From Zasmidium citrigriseum (lineage: Eukaryota; Ascomycota; Dothideomycetes; Mycosphaerellales; Mycosphaerellaceae), in the NCBI GenBank assembly GCA_002786025.1, contig NHNW01000046.1:558001-622000 (forward strand): 64,000 nt of DNA, given 5' to 3'. Below are positions 10,407 to 21,066 of the stretch, piece by piece; positions within the stretch are counted from its first letter, which is position 1, and every line of letters begins with the position of its first letter. The notes under the pieces are model-generated. The model saw only the letters and a list, made by a program, of their open reading frames with translations, searched no databases and was not told where the DNA came from. A program made the position numbers and the translations under genes.

Positions 10407-11564
10407 CTAGATGGCACGCACGCCGATACCAACGCTTCCCGTGTCGAACAATTCGACAATTCCGCTCCCAACGCACTCAGCAAGAATCCATTCAAACGTA
10501 AGTCCGTAGAACGTACGCCATCGCTTAGTCTTACCAGGCAAAACACCCGTCCACTCGCCTCGCATACGCTTCTGTTGGCTAATACTGTCGGTTGGCACGT
10601 TTCCGTTCCACTTCTCTTCCAGAAAAGCTTTGGTCGCCTCTTTGTAGCGAGGAGATAGCTGCTTTAGCAAAGCCAAGAGGTGTAGTCTGGCTTCTGTGAG
10701 GAGCTTCAAGTAAGGACCCATGTTGGGAAGGCTGAAGGTCATCTCGGGTTGCCGCTTGAGTGTCGATGGGCGACTATCTTTGGTAGCCAGCATGCTGCCG
10801 CCTCCACCAAAATCTTGGATTGCTCCATATCCGCCCACAGCTGCTAGAGAGCCACTGGCAGCCGAAAAGCCGGATTTGGAGATATCTCCAGCGCCTGTGT
10901 CGCTTGGTCGAGCGAAGAGATCACCCACAAGGGATGAAAGTGCTGTAGGATTGGTGAAGAAGCCAGCAGAAACGACACTGCGGATTTCAGCATCCGAAAG
11001 CGAAGAGACAGGCACAGAAGCGGAGCCAGGGTGTTGATCCAACAAGGCGATATACTTGTCTGCTGCCTCCTGATCTATGCCGGCTTCACGCACGCAGCTC
11101 TTCCACTCTTCAGTCAAGACCGCAACTTCCCCGACTGTAGAGCCTCCTTTGCCTCTGCCTGGAATCACAACCTTGCGGACAGTTCCTTCGGCTATCAGTC
11201 GCGAGATCTCGCGTTCGGTGTCTGTAGCTGAACTACTGAGCGCATGCAGGTGCGCAATGCTAACAACGGGAGGCAGTCTCGCTCTGAATCGAAGTGTTGA
11301 AGATATCTGCTCGCTATTCATGCCCGCAGCTCTATCTGGAACGTCCTCGAAGGCATTGCTTTGGACGAAGCGGATGAGACTGACAACATCTCGTGGTGTA
11401 TCTGCGTTGGCGAGCGAAGGGATGGAGGCGATGTCATCCAACCGTTCGACCTCCTCTTTCTCCGCTAGACTGCTCTTTCGCGAACCTGGTTTCGTTCGTG
11501 GAGTCGAAGAGAAGGGCGATGCGGAGTTCTTGCGCTTGGCTAGCGGGTTGACGAGTTTCGGCAT
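10407..11564 (-). CDS. STK19: STK19-family winged-helix protein
   Basis: Intronless, 385 aa. Belongs to the family of human STK19, now seen as a DNA-binding winged-helix protein rather than a kinase and implicated in transcription-coupled nucleotide excision repair. Residues 1-45 are basic and disordered. The conserved body covers about 55-190 (DVVSLIRFVQ, LPPVVSIAHLHAL, EREISRLIAEGTVRKVVIPG) and the C-terminus (LPNMGPYLKLLTEAR, LPGKTKRWRTFYGLTFEWIL, IVELFDTGSVGIGVRAI), which matches the Pfam Stk19 pattern as I know it. No kinase motifs (no VAIK, HRD or DFG) are visible. CSA, a partner in the same pathway in animals, lies about 6 kb away. Confidence 0.85.
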   Translation of the reverse strand: MPKLVNPLAKRKNSASPFSSTPRTKPGSRKSSLAEKEEVERLDDIASIPSLANADTPRDVVSLIRFVQSNAFEDVPDRAAGMNSEQISSTLRFRARLPPVVSIAHLHALSSSATDTEREISRLIAEGTVRKVVIPGRGKGGSTVGEVAVLTEEWKSCVREAGIDQEAADKYIALLDQHPGSASVPVSSLSDAEIRSVVSAGFFTNPTALSSLVGDLFARPSDTGAGDISKSGFSAASGSLAAVGGYGAIQDFGGGGSMLATKDSRPSTLKRQPEMTFSLPNMGPYLKLLTEARLHLLALLKQLSPRYKEATKAFLEEKWNGNVPTDSISQQKRMRGEWTGVLPGKTKRWRTFYGLTFEWILAECVGSGIVELFDTGSVGIGVRAI

Positions 11565-12050
11565 GTTGAAGCTCGATGGAGTTGTTCGTTCTTGAATCGT
11601 ACGTTCGGTCTTTCAGCCCTGGCCGGTCAACACCACGCCGGCGTCTATTGCTGTCGAAGTCGTCTTGGCTCCTCGAGTCATCGCCCCGCGGTTGCCCAAC
11701 GCCGAGCTGGGTGAATGTCGAGCTCAATCTTCCCGTTGATGTTGATGTTGCGCGGAAGGAGACCAAGACCAAGACCTGAGACGGGGAGGTGCTACACAAA
11801 AGCGCACGGGCCTCACACGTCATTGGCCGAAGCCCGAAGTGAATTCGAAGCTCAGGATTCAGGATTCAGGAAGCGACTGCGAAGTCTTCTTTCGATCACT
11901 GCATCCACTGTCAGATTTCTATTCCGACTTCACGCCAAAGTGCACCACGACACAGAACTACTCTTATTAGAGCTGACTATTGAACTACCAAACCGCCCCG
12001 CTCTTTCCAGGGAACAACAAACACGGTCATGTTCGTCGACACCGTCGCGC
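11565..12050. other. STK19 upstream region / AAAP 3' region
   Basis: About 490 nt between the STK19 start and the stop of the amino-acid transporter. It holds copy A of the duplicated block. Nothing else coding is supported. Confidence 0.45.
11724..11913 (+). repeat. promoter-like block, copy A of a duplicated segment
   Basis: This segment aligns with 15503-15672 upstream of DGA1. Shared pieces include caatctt-cgttgatg, cacaaa-gcgcacg-gcct, acgtcattggc and the 15-nt gtgaattcgaagctc, with small gaps between them. It sits between STK19 (minus strand, start 11564) and the 3' end of the AAAP transporter. It could serve STK19 in reverse orientation or be a relic of a duplicated 5' region. An 8-nt repeat (aggattc-) follows at 11851. 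Confidence 0.6.
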
Positions 12051-14128
12051 TCAAGGGCTGGGACTGGCAGTCGCCGCCGCATTCGCAGCAGCAATGGCCG
12101 CTGCCTGAGCCTGAGGACTGAACGGATTTGCGCAAGACCAAGATGTCGCGATGGTGCCACCCGGGCCAAAAGCGGCTTGAAGTGCCAGCACAGCGGCCCA
12201 AGTGCCCATCCCAGAAGAGGCCAACCCAGCGAGAGCATAGATGGTTCCTGGAAAAGTGTGCTTCCACCCGGCCAAATATCCTCGCACTAATCGCTTAAGC
12301 CCGCGGTCGTGACGAGTGGTCTCGCCAGTCGTAGGATCGAATCCCTCGCCCGGCTGGAAAGCGCTCTGTTGTGTCTTGAGGGCGACGTACATGATGCCAG
12401 AGAAGGAGTACGTGAAGTTTAAGGCGAACAATCCGCCAACAAAGTTGGTGAAAGCGGCAAACTCTGGAACGGACATGGCCACCACGAACGCGATGACCCA
12501 GTATACCGGCCCGAGAGCCCACCAAATGATCTTGCCCTGGGTAGTCGACACCGGTGGCAAACCGAAGATCCCTTGACCAACTTCGATGTATACAGTCTTC
12601 AATGCGACATTGAAATACATGACTGCCAATGGGTCAGCTCTTCACGCGCAACGAGGAATTCGACGAGGCTTACAGATAGCGAGCCAACCAGTGATCAAAC
12701 TGAGAACATTCACCGTAATCTGCAGGCCCAATGGAGAGACGGTCTGATTGACCAGGGTATATGCGTACTGGCCGTAGTACGTGTACGTAAACGCGCCGAA
12801 AAAGCAATATACCACCAGGATAAACGCCTGAGCGCAGAGGACAGCCTTCCAAAAATCCATGGGGTTGCGCATTTCGGCCATGAATGCAACAAAGAGCAAG
12901 GCGCCGCTGAAAGCGTAGACGGCCGAGTTGATACCGTTGAATTCTGCCGAGAACAGGTTATCGTCCGTGGGTTGATACTCAGGAGTAGGCACCCCGATGA
13001 AGGTCTTCACCGGCGCAGGATGTTCCAACCAGATCTTAGGCAAGATGCCTCCTGTGATCTGGGACGTGACGTCTGGACCGTATTTGGCAGCAGCAACGCA
13101 AGTGATGATGAAGGCAGTGACATTGATCCACACGGCAGCATTGCTGAGCCAGCTGATGTGCTTCAGTGACCGGATGTATCCACTTGCCATCCCAACGACG
13201 AGCGCGAGGACTCCGCAAACGATGAAGCACAGGTCTGCACTGCCAGCAAGCTGCGCGATGATGTTGGTCTGACCCAGCTGAAGCACGGCGACGGTCAAGA
13301 ACATTTGGAGCGCCTGTGCGAAGTTGATGAAGTGGCGAGTCTTGGGGCCGAAGAGGCGAAAAAAGGGATCGCCAAAGCTCATGACTGGATAGCGGGATGA
13401 ATCGAGCGCCAGAAACGTCTTCCAGATCATCAAGCCGGATGCCGCGGCCGCAAGGCCGAACAGCGCAAACATACCAATACCAAGGCCGTAACCCGTATTG
13501 GCGAGGACGTAGGGCGCCTGCGCCCAGCCCAGGATGTCGGTCGTGATGCTATGAAAGAAGGAAGCAGGTCAGTAAATCTATCCAAAGACGATACAAGAGC
13601 AAATGTTGCCCTTCGACATGCATACAGGTAGAAGACTCCAGCCCAACTCGCTGTTCGCAGCGCCCTGGCGGCGGTACGCCATTCAGCGTCAAGATCCTGG
13701 CGGTTCGGCGGAGAGATGGCTCGCATCCTGCTGTCCTTGGTGGAGTCTACAGTCTTCTCTTGCTGGCCCTCTGAACCCGTATAAGAGCCGTCGTGCACGA
13801 CGCCGGTGCTGTTGGGAACACTTTTTCTCCTGAAAATACCCGTGACGGAGCTCGTGAGGCTGCCGATGGCGGTTTCGGAATGGTTCGCCGCCTTCCATTC
13901 CTTGAACTCGATTCTCTCCATCTCTCGTTCGATCTTCGCCCAGTACATGTACTCCTCCAGCGTCACATTGGGGTCCAGGCGTGCTGCGAATCCCCACTGA
14001 CGTTCGCGCATGCCAGTTCGATGCTCCGAGGTGACAGACATCTTCCTCAGGTCCTTGTCATCGGCAACCATCTCGTCGACCTGGCCGACTGGCGGCTCGA
14101 CGCCCACTGGGCCTGGAAACATGGACAT
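12051..14128 (-). CDS. AAAP-family amino-acid transporter (Aa_trans)
   Basis: 649 aa; exons 14128-13626, 13548-12674 and 12622-12051, introns of 77 and 51 nt. A proton-coupled amino-acid permease of the Mtr-like group is likely. A hydrophilic N-terminal tail of about 170 residues (with YMYWAKIEREMERIEF) precedes the membrane domain, which opens with SWAGVFYLITTDILGWAQAP. About eleven hydrophobic segments follow, including FLTVAVLQLGQTNIIAQLAG and GILPKIWLEHPAP. The C-terminus is Ala-rich. The start at 14128 is chosen over an upstream ATG at 14173 in the same frame. Substrate range cannot be read from sequence. Confidence 0.85.
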
Positions 14129-15770
14129 GATGCCGGCTAGGACAAACGGCCGGATGTAGATCACCAGAAGCAAGGACCAAGATGATACATCGCGAGGACC
14201 TCCACGACAGGTGGGAGCTTATATACTATGGTCCTGTACCATTGAACCATGGCACTACTAGAACTATGGAAAGCATGCTCGGCTCGCCCTCGTCGGCGCA
14301 TTCCTCGTCCGTAAATAGCGGACGCATGGTGGACGCATAGATACGGGCTGAAAGCCACGCGAGTGTTGCACTATATGGGTTCCGATTACGTCTCGACGAT
14401 GGTCGCATGCCTGATGCAGTTAAGGCAATGGCCAACTGCCCGGCACCATCGGCGGCGCTAGTGAACGTGGTGACGAAGCCTTTGCCAAGCTCATGTGTTT
14501 CTGCGCTAAATCACGCTGAACGAGAGCTTGACTTGGTCCCTGGCTGCCAAATGGACCTCGAGCACGGCTGCACGGCATTGAGTTGTCACGCGAGCTGTCT
14601 GCTATCTGCGGAATCGAGAGATGGCTGGCTCGGGCTGATGCAAATCAAAAGATGCCCGCTTCCGGCGCCTCGCCGAAATAGGAAGGAGCGTACAGCCTTA
14701 AGCCCACGGAGGACGACCGGCGAGATATTTCCTAATGAAGAGTGTACTTCATGACACGGGATCGGGAAGCAGCCGTACTGTGAGCGCGCAGATTCGCCGT
14801 TGCTGCATCGCTGAAGGTCCTTTAGGCTTGAGGACATTGGCGATACATTGAAGCCGCCAGTACTACATTTAGGCCACCCCAGAGATGGACTTCGGGATGC
14901 GGCCCTTGAGCCACACGCACTTTGCAGTGCATCGACGACGACTTTCGCACGTGCAGAAATGTCTCCCTCCCCAAGACCCCCAACGATGACTTTTCCTCAA
15001 GCCCCATTGGGACGCCTCCACTGCTGACTTGATGATCTTTCCATGCATTTTAATCCACTTGTCGCAAGAACGAATTAAACGGTGCAGTGGGGGTCGGGGA
15101 ATTTGCGTGTGGAGTTCAAATTCTCCGGATCTCGTGAGTGCCGCATCGTCTCGCCCACAACATCCGGTGATTCTCGGAAAGGTCAGCAAAGGGGTACTAT
15201 GGCTAAAAGATTAATAAGGTCAAGGGCTTCTTTTGTTGCGGGAAATGCGTTCTTGAGCTGTTCTGAATGACTTAAATGTAGAAGTGGAAGAGGGTGCTGC
15301 GACTGCGTCTGACCTAGTCTCCGCCTCGATAAGGGGTACTGTATTCGAGCGGATACCATGGGCATGGTGTGCGGTACTCGACCTTTTAGCGACCCTGCAA
15401 CACGCGGGCCTTGCGCCAACGAAGTGGAAAATCGATCATGGGTTCGTAAACCCGTAGCGATGGTTCGACGCGCCCGGGGGTTGCTGTTGAGGGATCGGAT
15501 TTGCAATCTTCACGTTGATGTCGCGTGGAAGGCGAGTCCAGATCTGAAACTGACACGTGCTGGCACAAAGCGCACGAGCCTCCGTCGACGTCATTGGCGG
15601 AAGTGAATTCGAAGCTCGACCAAGCAAGCTGCGAACGTCGTGTTCCCGCGTGTCGATGGCGAGATGCATCTGCTAACCGCCCCTATGTCGCCCCGATAGT
15701 CCATCAATCATACTCCTTCAATCCCATCTTCCTACCGGTCCCATCGTCGCCTCCGAATCCGCGCCCAGCC
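14129..15770. other. long intergenic region between transporter and DGA1
   Basis: About 1.6 kb between two divergent genes, so it holds both promoters. Several open frames of 60-115 codons exist on both strands, but none shows coding features or splice continuity. The duplicated block (copy B) is at its right end. Confidence 0.45.
15503..15672 (+). repeat. promoter-like block, copy B of a duplicated segment
   Basis: Counterpart of 11724-11913, ending about 100 nt upstream of the DGA1 start. The preserved ACGTCATTGGC (15588-15598; 11817-11827 in copy A) joins a CRE-like ACGTCA to an inverted CCAAT box. Its closeness to the start suggests it is the DGA1 core promoter or 5' UTR. Confidence 0.6.
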
Positions 15771-17618
15771 ATGTCGTTGAATCCCGAGCCAGCGGATCCC
15801 GTAGAACGAGAGCAGAGTGAGCTGCCGCCGAAGAGCTATGCAGAAGCTGTCGAGGAAGCCATAGAGACCGAAGTCGCGCCCATCAACGAAGACGCGATCA
15901 AAGAGTCTCCTCCCCGCGCCGGCCACGCGCGCAACTCCAGCGAGCCGCGACCATTAGGCGAGGTCATCGACGAGGTGGAGCATGCTCCATCCCCTGGCAG
16001 TCCCACATTACGACATCCTAAGGGAAGGTTGGAGAATAAGGACAGCCACGAGAGCTACGCCAGCATGGTGAAAGATCACGCACCTGCTGCGAACGGTCTA
16101 CCGAACGGCGACGGCCACGGTATGCCCGTCCCCCAACTGCCAGATCTGCGCAACGGCGTAAAGCGCATCAATGGCGACGTCACTCCCGACACCTTCGACG
16201 GCGTTGGCGAAGACGAAACCCCTCGATCTCCAACACGAAAAGCTCATAAGCGAGTATCTTCCAGGTCGCTGAATGGCACCGCGAACAAGCAGGTAGAAGA
16301 GATGGGACATGGGCAGAACAGCAGTAGTGATAAGAACCTGGAGCCGGGACAGGTCATGTATGAGAATTTGAGGAATAAGAGCGGCGAGAACTTGGCCTCT
16401 ATCAAGCCAGGCCCTGGATATGACCTAGCACTGCAGCAGCGGGAAGACAAACCTCCTACGGCTGAGACGCCATCTGAGGAGCGCCGTATGAAACGAAGGG
16501 ACAGCGAGCTCGTGTCTGGACGACGTGCGGGTGCAGGCTGGTCGACCAGTGCTATTCGATGGGCACCATTGAACGTACCGCTGCAACGCCGTCTGCAGAC
16601 ACTGCTTGTGCTGCTTCATACTCTGTCAATCGTGGGAAGTGTGGCCATCTTCTTCATGCTGTGCGCCATCCCCATACTCTGGCCTATACTGGTGCCCTAC
16701 TTGCTCTATGTCCTGCTCTCGACAGCTGCAACTAACGGCGAGCTGGCTCACCGTTCTGACCGGCTGCGGTCTAGCAAGATCTGGTCGCTCTTTGGATCGT
16801 ACTTCCCAGCACGACTGCACCGAAGCCAGGAGCTGGAATCTACGAGAAAGTATATCTTCGGATATCATCCCCATGGCATCATCAGTCATGGTGCTTTCGC
16901 GGCCTTTGCGACTGAGGCGTTGGGGTTTGGACAGCTCTTCCCTGGGATCACCAACACTTTGCTGACACTCGACTCCAATTTTCGCCTACCTCTGTACCGC
17001 GACTACGCATTACGTATGGGCCTGGCTTCTGTCAGTCGAGAGAGCTGTGAGAACATCCTCACCAAGGGTGGGCCGAACGGCGAGGGTATGGGCCGCGCCA
17101 TCACTATCGTCATTGGCGGCGCCCGCGAATCTCTTGATGCGAAACCGTATACCTTGCGGCTAGTGCTTAAGAGGCGAAAGGGTTTCGTTAAGCTCGCCAT
17201 CCGAACAGGCGCCGATCTTGTGCCTGTGCTGGCTTTCGGAGAAAACGACCTCTACGACCAGCTGGATTCCAGCAGCCATCCGTATATTCACAAGATGCAG
17301 CTGCTGGTCAAGAAGTTCATGGGATTCACTGTAAGTTGAAGATTGCCTTGTCATAACTGCACCAGCTGACCGAGATTGTAGGTACCACTCTTCCACGCGC
17401 GTGGAGTTTTCAACTACGACGTCGGCATGATGCCCTACCGAAGACCCGTCAACATCGTCGTCGGCCGTCCAATCCGCATCATGCAGTCCAAATCTCCAGA
17501 TCCAGCCTATGTTGATGAGATCCACAAGCAGTACGTGGATGAGCTTTTTAGGATCTGGGAAGACTGGAAAGACACCTTTGCTCGGCATCGACAGGGCGAG
17601 CTTGAGATTGTCGAGTAA
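15771..17618 (+). CDS. DGA1: Diacylglycerol O-acyltransferase type 2
   Basis: 598 aa; exons 15771-17330 and 17382-17618, a 51-nt phase-0 intron. It makes triacylglycerol from diacylglycerol and acyl-CoA at the ER and lipid droplets. Residues 1-270 are a hydrophilic disordered extension; a hydrophobic hairpin (about 285-325, LLVLLHTLSIVGSVAIFFML) anchors the enzyme. The catalytic HPHG is at 366-369 (YHPHGIISHGAF). The YFP block (GSYFPARL) precedes it, and RKGFVKLAIRTGADLVPVLA follows. The protein is longer than most DGAT2 enzymes because of the N-terminus. Start: first ATG of this frame, 15771; upstream frame has only non-ATG starts. Confidence 0.93.
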
Positions 17619-17765
17619 CGAAGATCCTTGTACTTGTAGATGGCTTTCGATTCAATGATGTATGACTTTTGTAGCATATCACGGCCTGCATGAAGAGCGA
17701 GGAACGATGGCGTATACAATGTGGATACTTCTTTTCTGGTCATGAGTTTCTTTATGCCTGTTTCA

Positions 17766-19183
17766 CTATGTGAAGGTTATCCTCTTGGATGTAAGATCTT
17801 TGACGATCTCTTCAAATTCCTCACGCTTCCGCTTGCGCTCTGCTGCGTCAACGTCTGCGACTGGATCTGCCGACTCCTCTTGCTCGGCGATGATATCCTC
17901 TCGGGTCCGTGGCCTCCAGCACCTGATCGTACCGTCTCCATGTGCGGAATACAGCTCGACGTGATGAGCTCGCCAAGCTAGAGAAGTAGTCCTGTTCTTG
18001 GGGTTCTTCGCGTTCGAATCTGCGGCAGACTGCGATCCAGGCAATCCGCGAACACGCAGGCGATTTTGAAGGGCTCCCGAATGCATGTCGAATGAGACGA
18101 TCTCTTTCGGGTTGGGATAGAACACTGTCTCCTGACCAGCCGGAGACAGATGACTAGGTGCGACCAAAGGCAGCATTACAGTCGTAGTCGCATTCTTCAA
18201 GCCCGGCCCGAAGTTGGCTAGGGTATTTGCCCCTGTCGAAATGTTCCAAACGCGCATACGCTCGTCGTGGCCATTCGAGAGAAGATACCTGCCATCCTCT
18301 GTCCACGCAATACCGTTCACGGCGCCGTTATGGGATCTTCCTCGTTCGCGACGTCGTGCTCCTGTCCCTCTGCCGTCGTATCCCGTGACACCAATGCTGT
18401 CCTCCATATCGAGCACGCCCAGACTACTCGCACTTCGTCGAACATCCCACAGTCTTACCACGCCGTCAGTAGCTCCGCTCGCCAACACATATTCCTGCTT
18501 CGGATGCCAGGCAACAGTCAGCACTGAGCCGGAGTGGCCAGCGAGAGAGTGTGTGCTCGCCCCAGACTGCAGATCGACCAAGCGGACAGCGGGGTGTTGC
18601 GATGCGCAAGCTACGAGTACATGAGAAGCGATTGACGATGTTGCATGAGAGTACACGGTCGAGCCGATGTCGAACGTCGCTGAGGCTTGCAGTGTCTCCG
18701 AAGAGAAGAGCTTCAAAGTATGGTCATATCCCGTCGTGAGCAACGCTCCAGAATCGAAGGGATAGAATGAGATGTGAGTGATGCCCAGACTCTGGCTTGT
18801 GGATGTTCTGGCCGAGACGTCGAGTGGCAAGTGCAGTGTTGAGCCATCAGGGCTTTCCGTTGCTGTCTCTAGGTCCCAAACAGCCAAGGAGGAGTCCGCT
18901 CCGCCGGATATCAGGCTAAAGTCGTCAGTGTTCTGCTCACAGGACTGGTTGAGGAGGGTACCTACTATCTTCCTTCGAACCGATCGATGGCTATGCTGCT
19001 GACGCCTGAAGCATGAGCCAGGTCTGCCGTGCGGGTGGCATTTCGAGAGCTGTCCGGCTCCTGAAGAGCGAAGTTGATAGTGGACGCCGGCTGAAGGGCT
19101 CTGAGCAGGCGGTTATTTTGGGCGTTGGCTAGCTCTTGCGGGCTGATGCTCCCAAGCTGACGATTGAGCAGAAACGAGTTCAT
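17766..19183 (-). CDS. RAD28: CSA/ERCC8 (Rad28) WD40 repair protein
   Basis: 455 aa; exons 19183-18966 and 18915-17766, with a 50-nt phase-2 intron (GTAGGT..TAG). The join restores RFEGRYLISGGADSSLAVWD, the first WD repeat. CSA is the substrate receptor of a CUL4-DDB1 ubiquitin ligase that acts when RNA polymerase II stalls at DNA damage. Seven-bladed WD40 layout with diagnostic pieces: TVYSHATSS, AVRLVDLQSGASTHSLAGHS, VVRLWDVRRSASSLGVLD, SHNGAVNGIAWTEDGRYLLS, MRVWNISTGANTLANFGPG. The C-terminus is charged. Converges with DGA1 (147 nt between stops). Confidence 0.92.
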
Positions 19184-21066
19184 GAATGTGGCTCATGTTT
19201 GAAGTCGGTCGATAGGAGCATTCATGTGGGTTGCGATGTTGATGTTCGTGAGCAAGTGCGATGTTTGGAGTGAGGTCGAGGCCGGCGAACATGTAGCTAT
19301 GTGATTGACTGGATGGCTGGCAAAGTGGGGCCGAAGAACGCGCTTGCTTGACCGTGTGGCTCTGTCTTCTGCTTCTGCTTTCCTTTTTTTACATCTGAGG
19401 TCGCACGCCTACATCGGATTCTAACCGGCATGATAGGCCGAGAGTAGCAGATGTCTTAGAGGCGTCTTCAATGTCTGCGAGAAATGACCAGGCCAAGCAG
19501 AGAAGTACATTGCAAGGCGACGAGCACACTGGCGGCAGTGAAGAACCCATGCATTGCATGCAAACGAACTATATGAAGTGCCGGCCATGATCAAAAGCAA
19601 GCACATGTCCTTGGTCTTGGTCTGAGGACCGACCCCATTGTCCGATGCTTTAGGCCCTGAAGATCGAACAAAAGTCAAGGTATTTTGGATCGGAACGCAT
19701 CGAATCGCAACTGGCAAAAAGGAGATCAATGGAGTGAGAAGAAGGAATGCGAAAAAAGCACAAGTCGTCCCACTGGCAAAAGACGTTGGCCTTGCTACGG
19801 ATCGAACGTAGGCCTCGTGGCTGCAAAGTGGCCGAAGCCAAGCGCAATACAAACGGCCAAGGATCGGAGAGGTTCCCCAATCAACATGCCTCATCTTCGC
19901 CACACGTGCTGCCACTACACTACAAAGCCAGACAATTGGAATAGGGCACCTGGTGTCACAAATGACTATAAAACTCCGATTCAATATTCGGCGGTGTCAC
20001 TCAGAGGGTACGAGGCTTGTGTGAAGAAAGAATCCTAGGGTTGCCACTGGGACGTGCCTCGTAGGAGATATCTGACTGAGGCGCGAGAACCTTGACAAAA
20101 TCAGACAGGTGATAATGCGCCGGGATGATGGATATCCTCCAGCGTCTGACGATTCGACAATCTTCAAGACTACTGAAGTTCTGCACTTGGATCTCTCGAC
20201 CTTGTACCATTGATCTCCACATTATCTTTGGAAGACTGCACCGCATTGTTGTACGAGTTAGCAGCCAGTCCGCTGGGATGTCCTTCCTTCGTCCGGTCTC
20301 CCCAGAAGTCCAGGTCGTCCAGCATGAACGGCCCGGCCGCCCGGACGAGCGACATCAATATCGACCGGCTAAGTGAAGCCGATCTGCAAAGTCCAACCAC
20401 ACACGTGGGAAGGAAGCTGGATGCCACGCGGTGGTAAGGACCTTGAACTCGGCGCGGCAAAATCTTGTCTGATTCGTCTCGGCCAGAAGAGAGTTTGCTG
20501 AATTTGCCTGCGCATCTGACAGCCACATGGTTTGAACTGCTGCCATATGCTTGGTGCGAACCTAAAATGAGGTGAATCTTTGGCTAAATGCAGACAGATT
20601 TAGCCGGCAGGCTATGACTCCGCAAGCCTCTCGCCATTCTGGGACTTGGGAAATCTGGAGATGCGGGATAGTATGCGTGGGCATATTAGTCTGGGGTTGG
20701 GATGCATTAGTGCTCCTCTTCCTCTGTTCTTGGTTGTTGGTTGGCCAATAGACGTCGGGTCACTCACCTTCCTCATATGTGCTTCTTGAGTGCCCAGACT
20801 GGTCGACTTGCAACACAGCCGCAAGCGAGGTCGTGGCGTTGCGACTTGGTCACACTACATCTCAATGTCCTGCATACATTGCAGCCGCGGTATATGAGTC
20901 CGGTTAATTTGGATGAATGCATTCTCGTTCAATGAGACGAGATATAAGCTCGTCAAGGTGTCAGTACGACCTTGAATGTTTGACCCAGCATCAAGAGCTT
21001 CTCTCTGCTTGATCGCCTGCCAGCGAGAATAGCCATCATCAACTCAACGCTTCTAGCTCTCAAATC
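19184..21066. other. long divergent intergenic region
   Basis: About 1.9 kb between CSA and the sugar transporter. Minus-strand frames at 19421-19984 and 20170-20526 are open for 187 and 118 codons but look non-coding. A CT-rich/T-rich stretch (about 19370-19395) lies upstream of CSA. Likely contains the regulated promoter of the transporter. Confidence 0.4.

Noticed and set aside
19421..19984. 187-codon open frame, minus strand
   Set aside because: Amino-acid composition resembles random translation (many Cys, Ser, Arg), no domain, no splice partners.
20170..20526. 118-codon open frame, minus strand, with FMLDDLDFWGD
   Set aside because: A suggestive acidic-aromatic patch but no family, start context or continuity. 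May be a gene relic; not supported.
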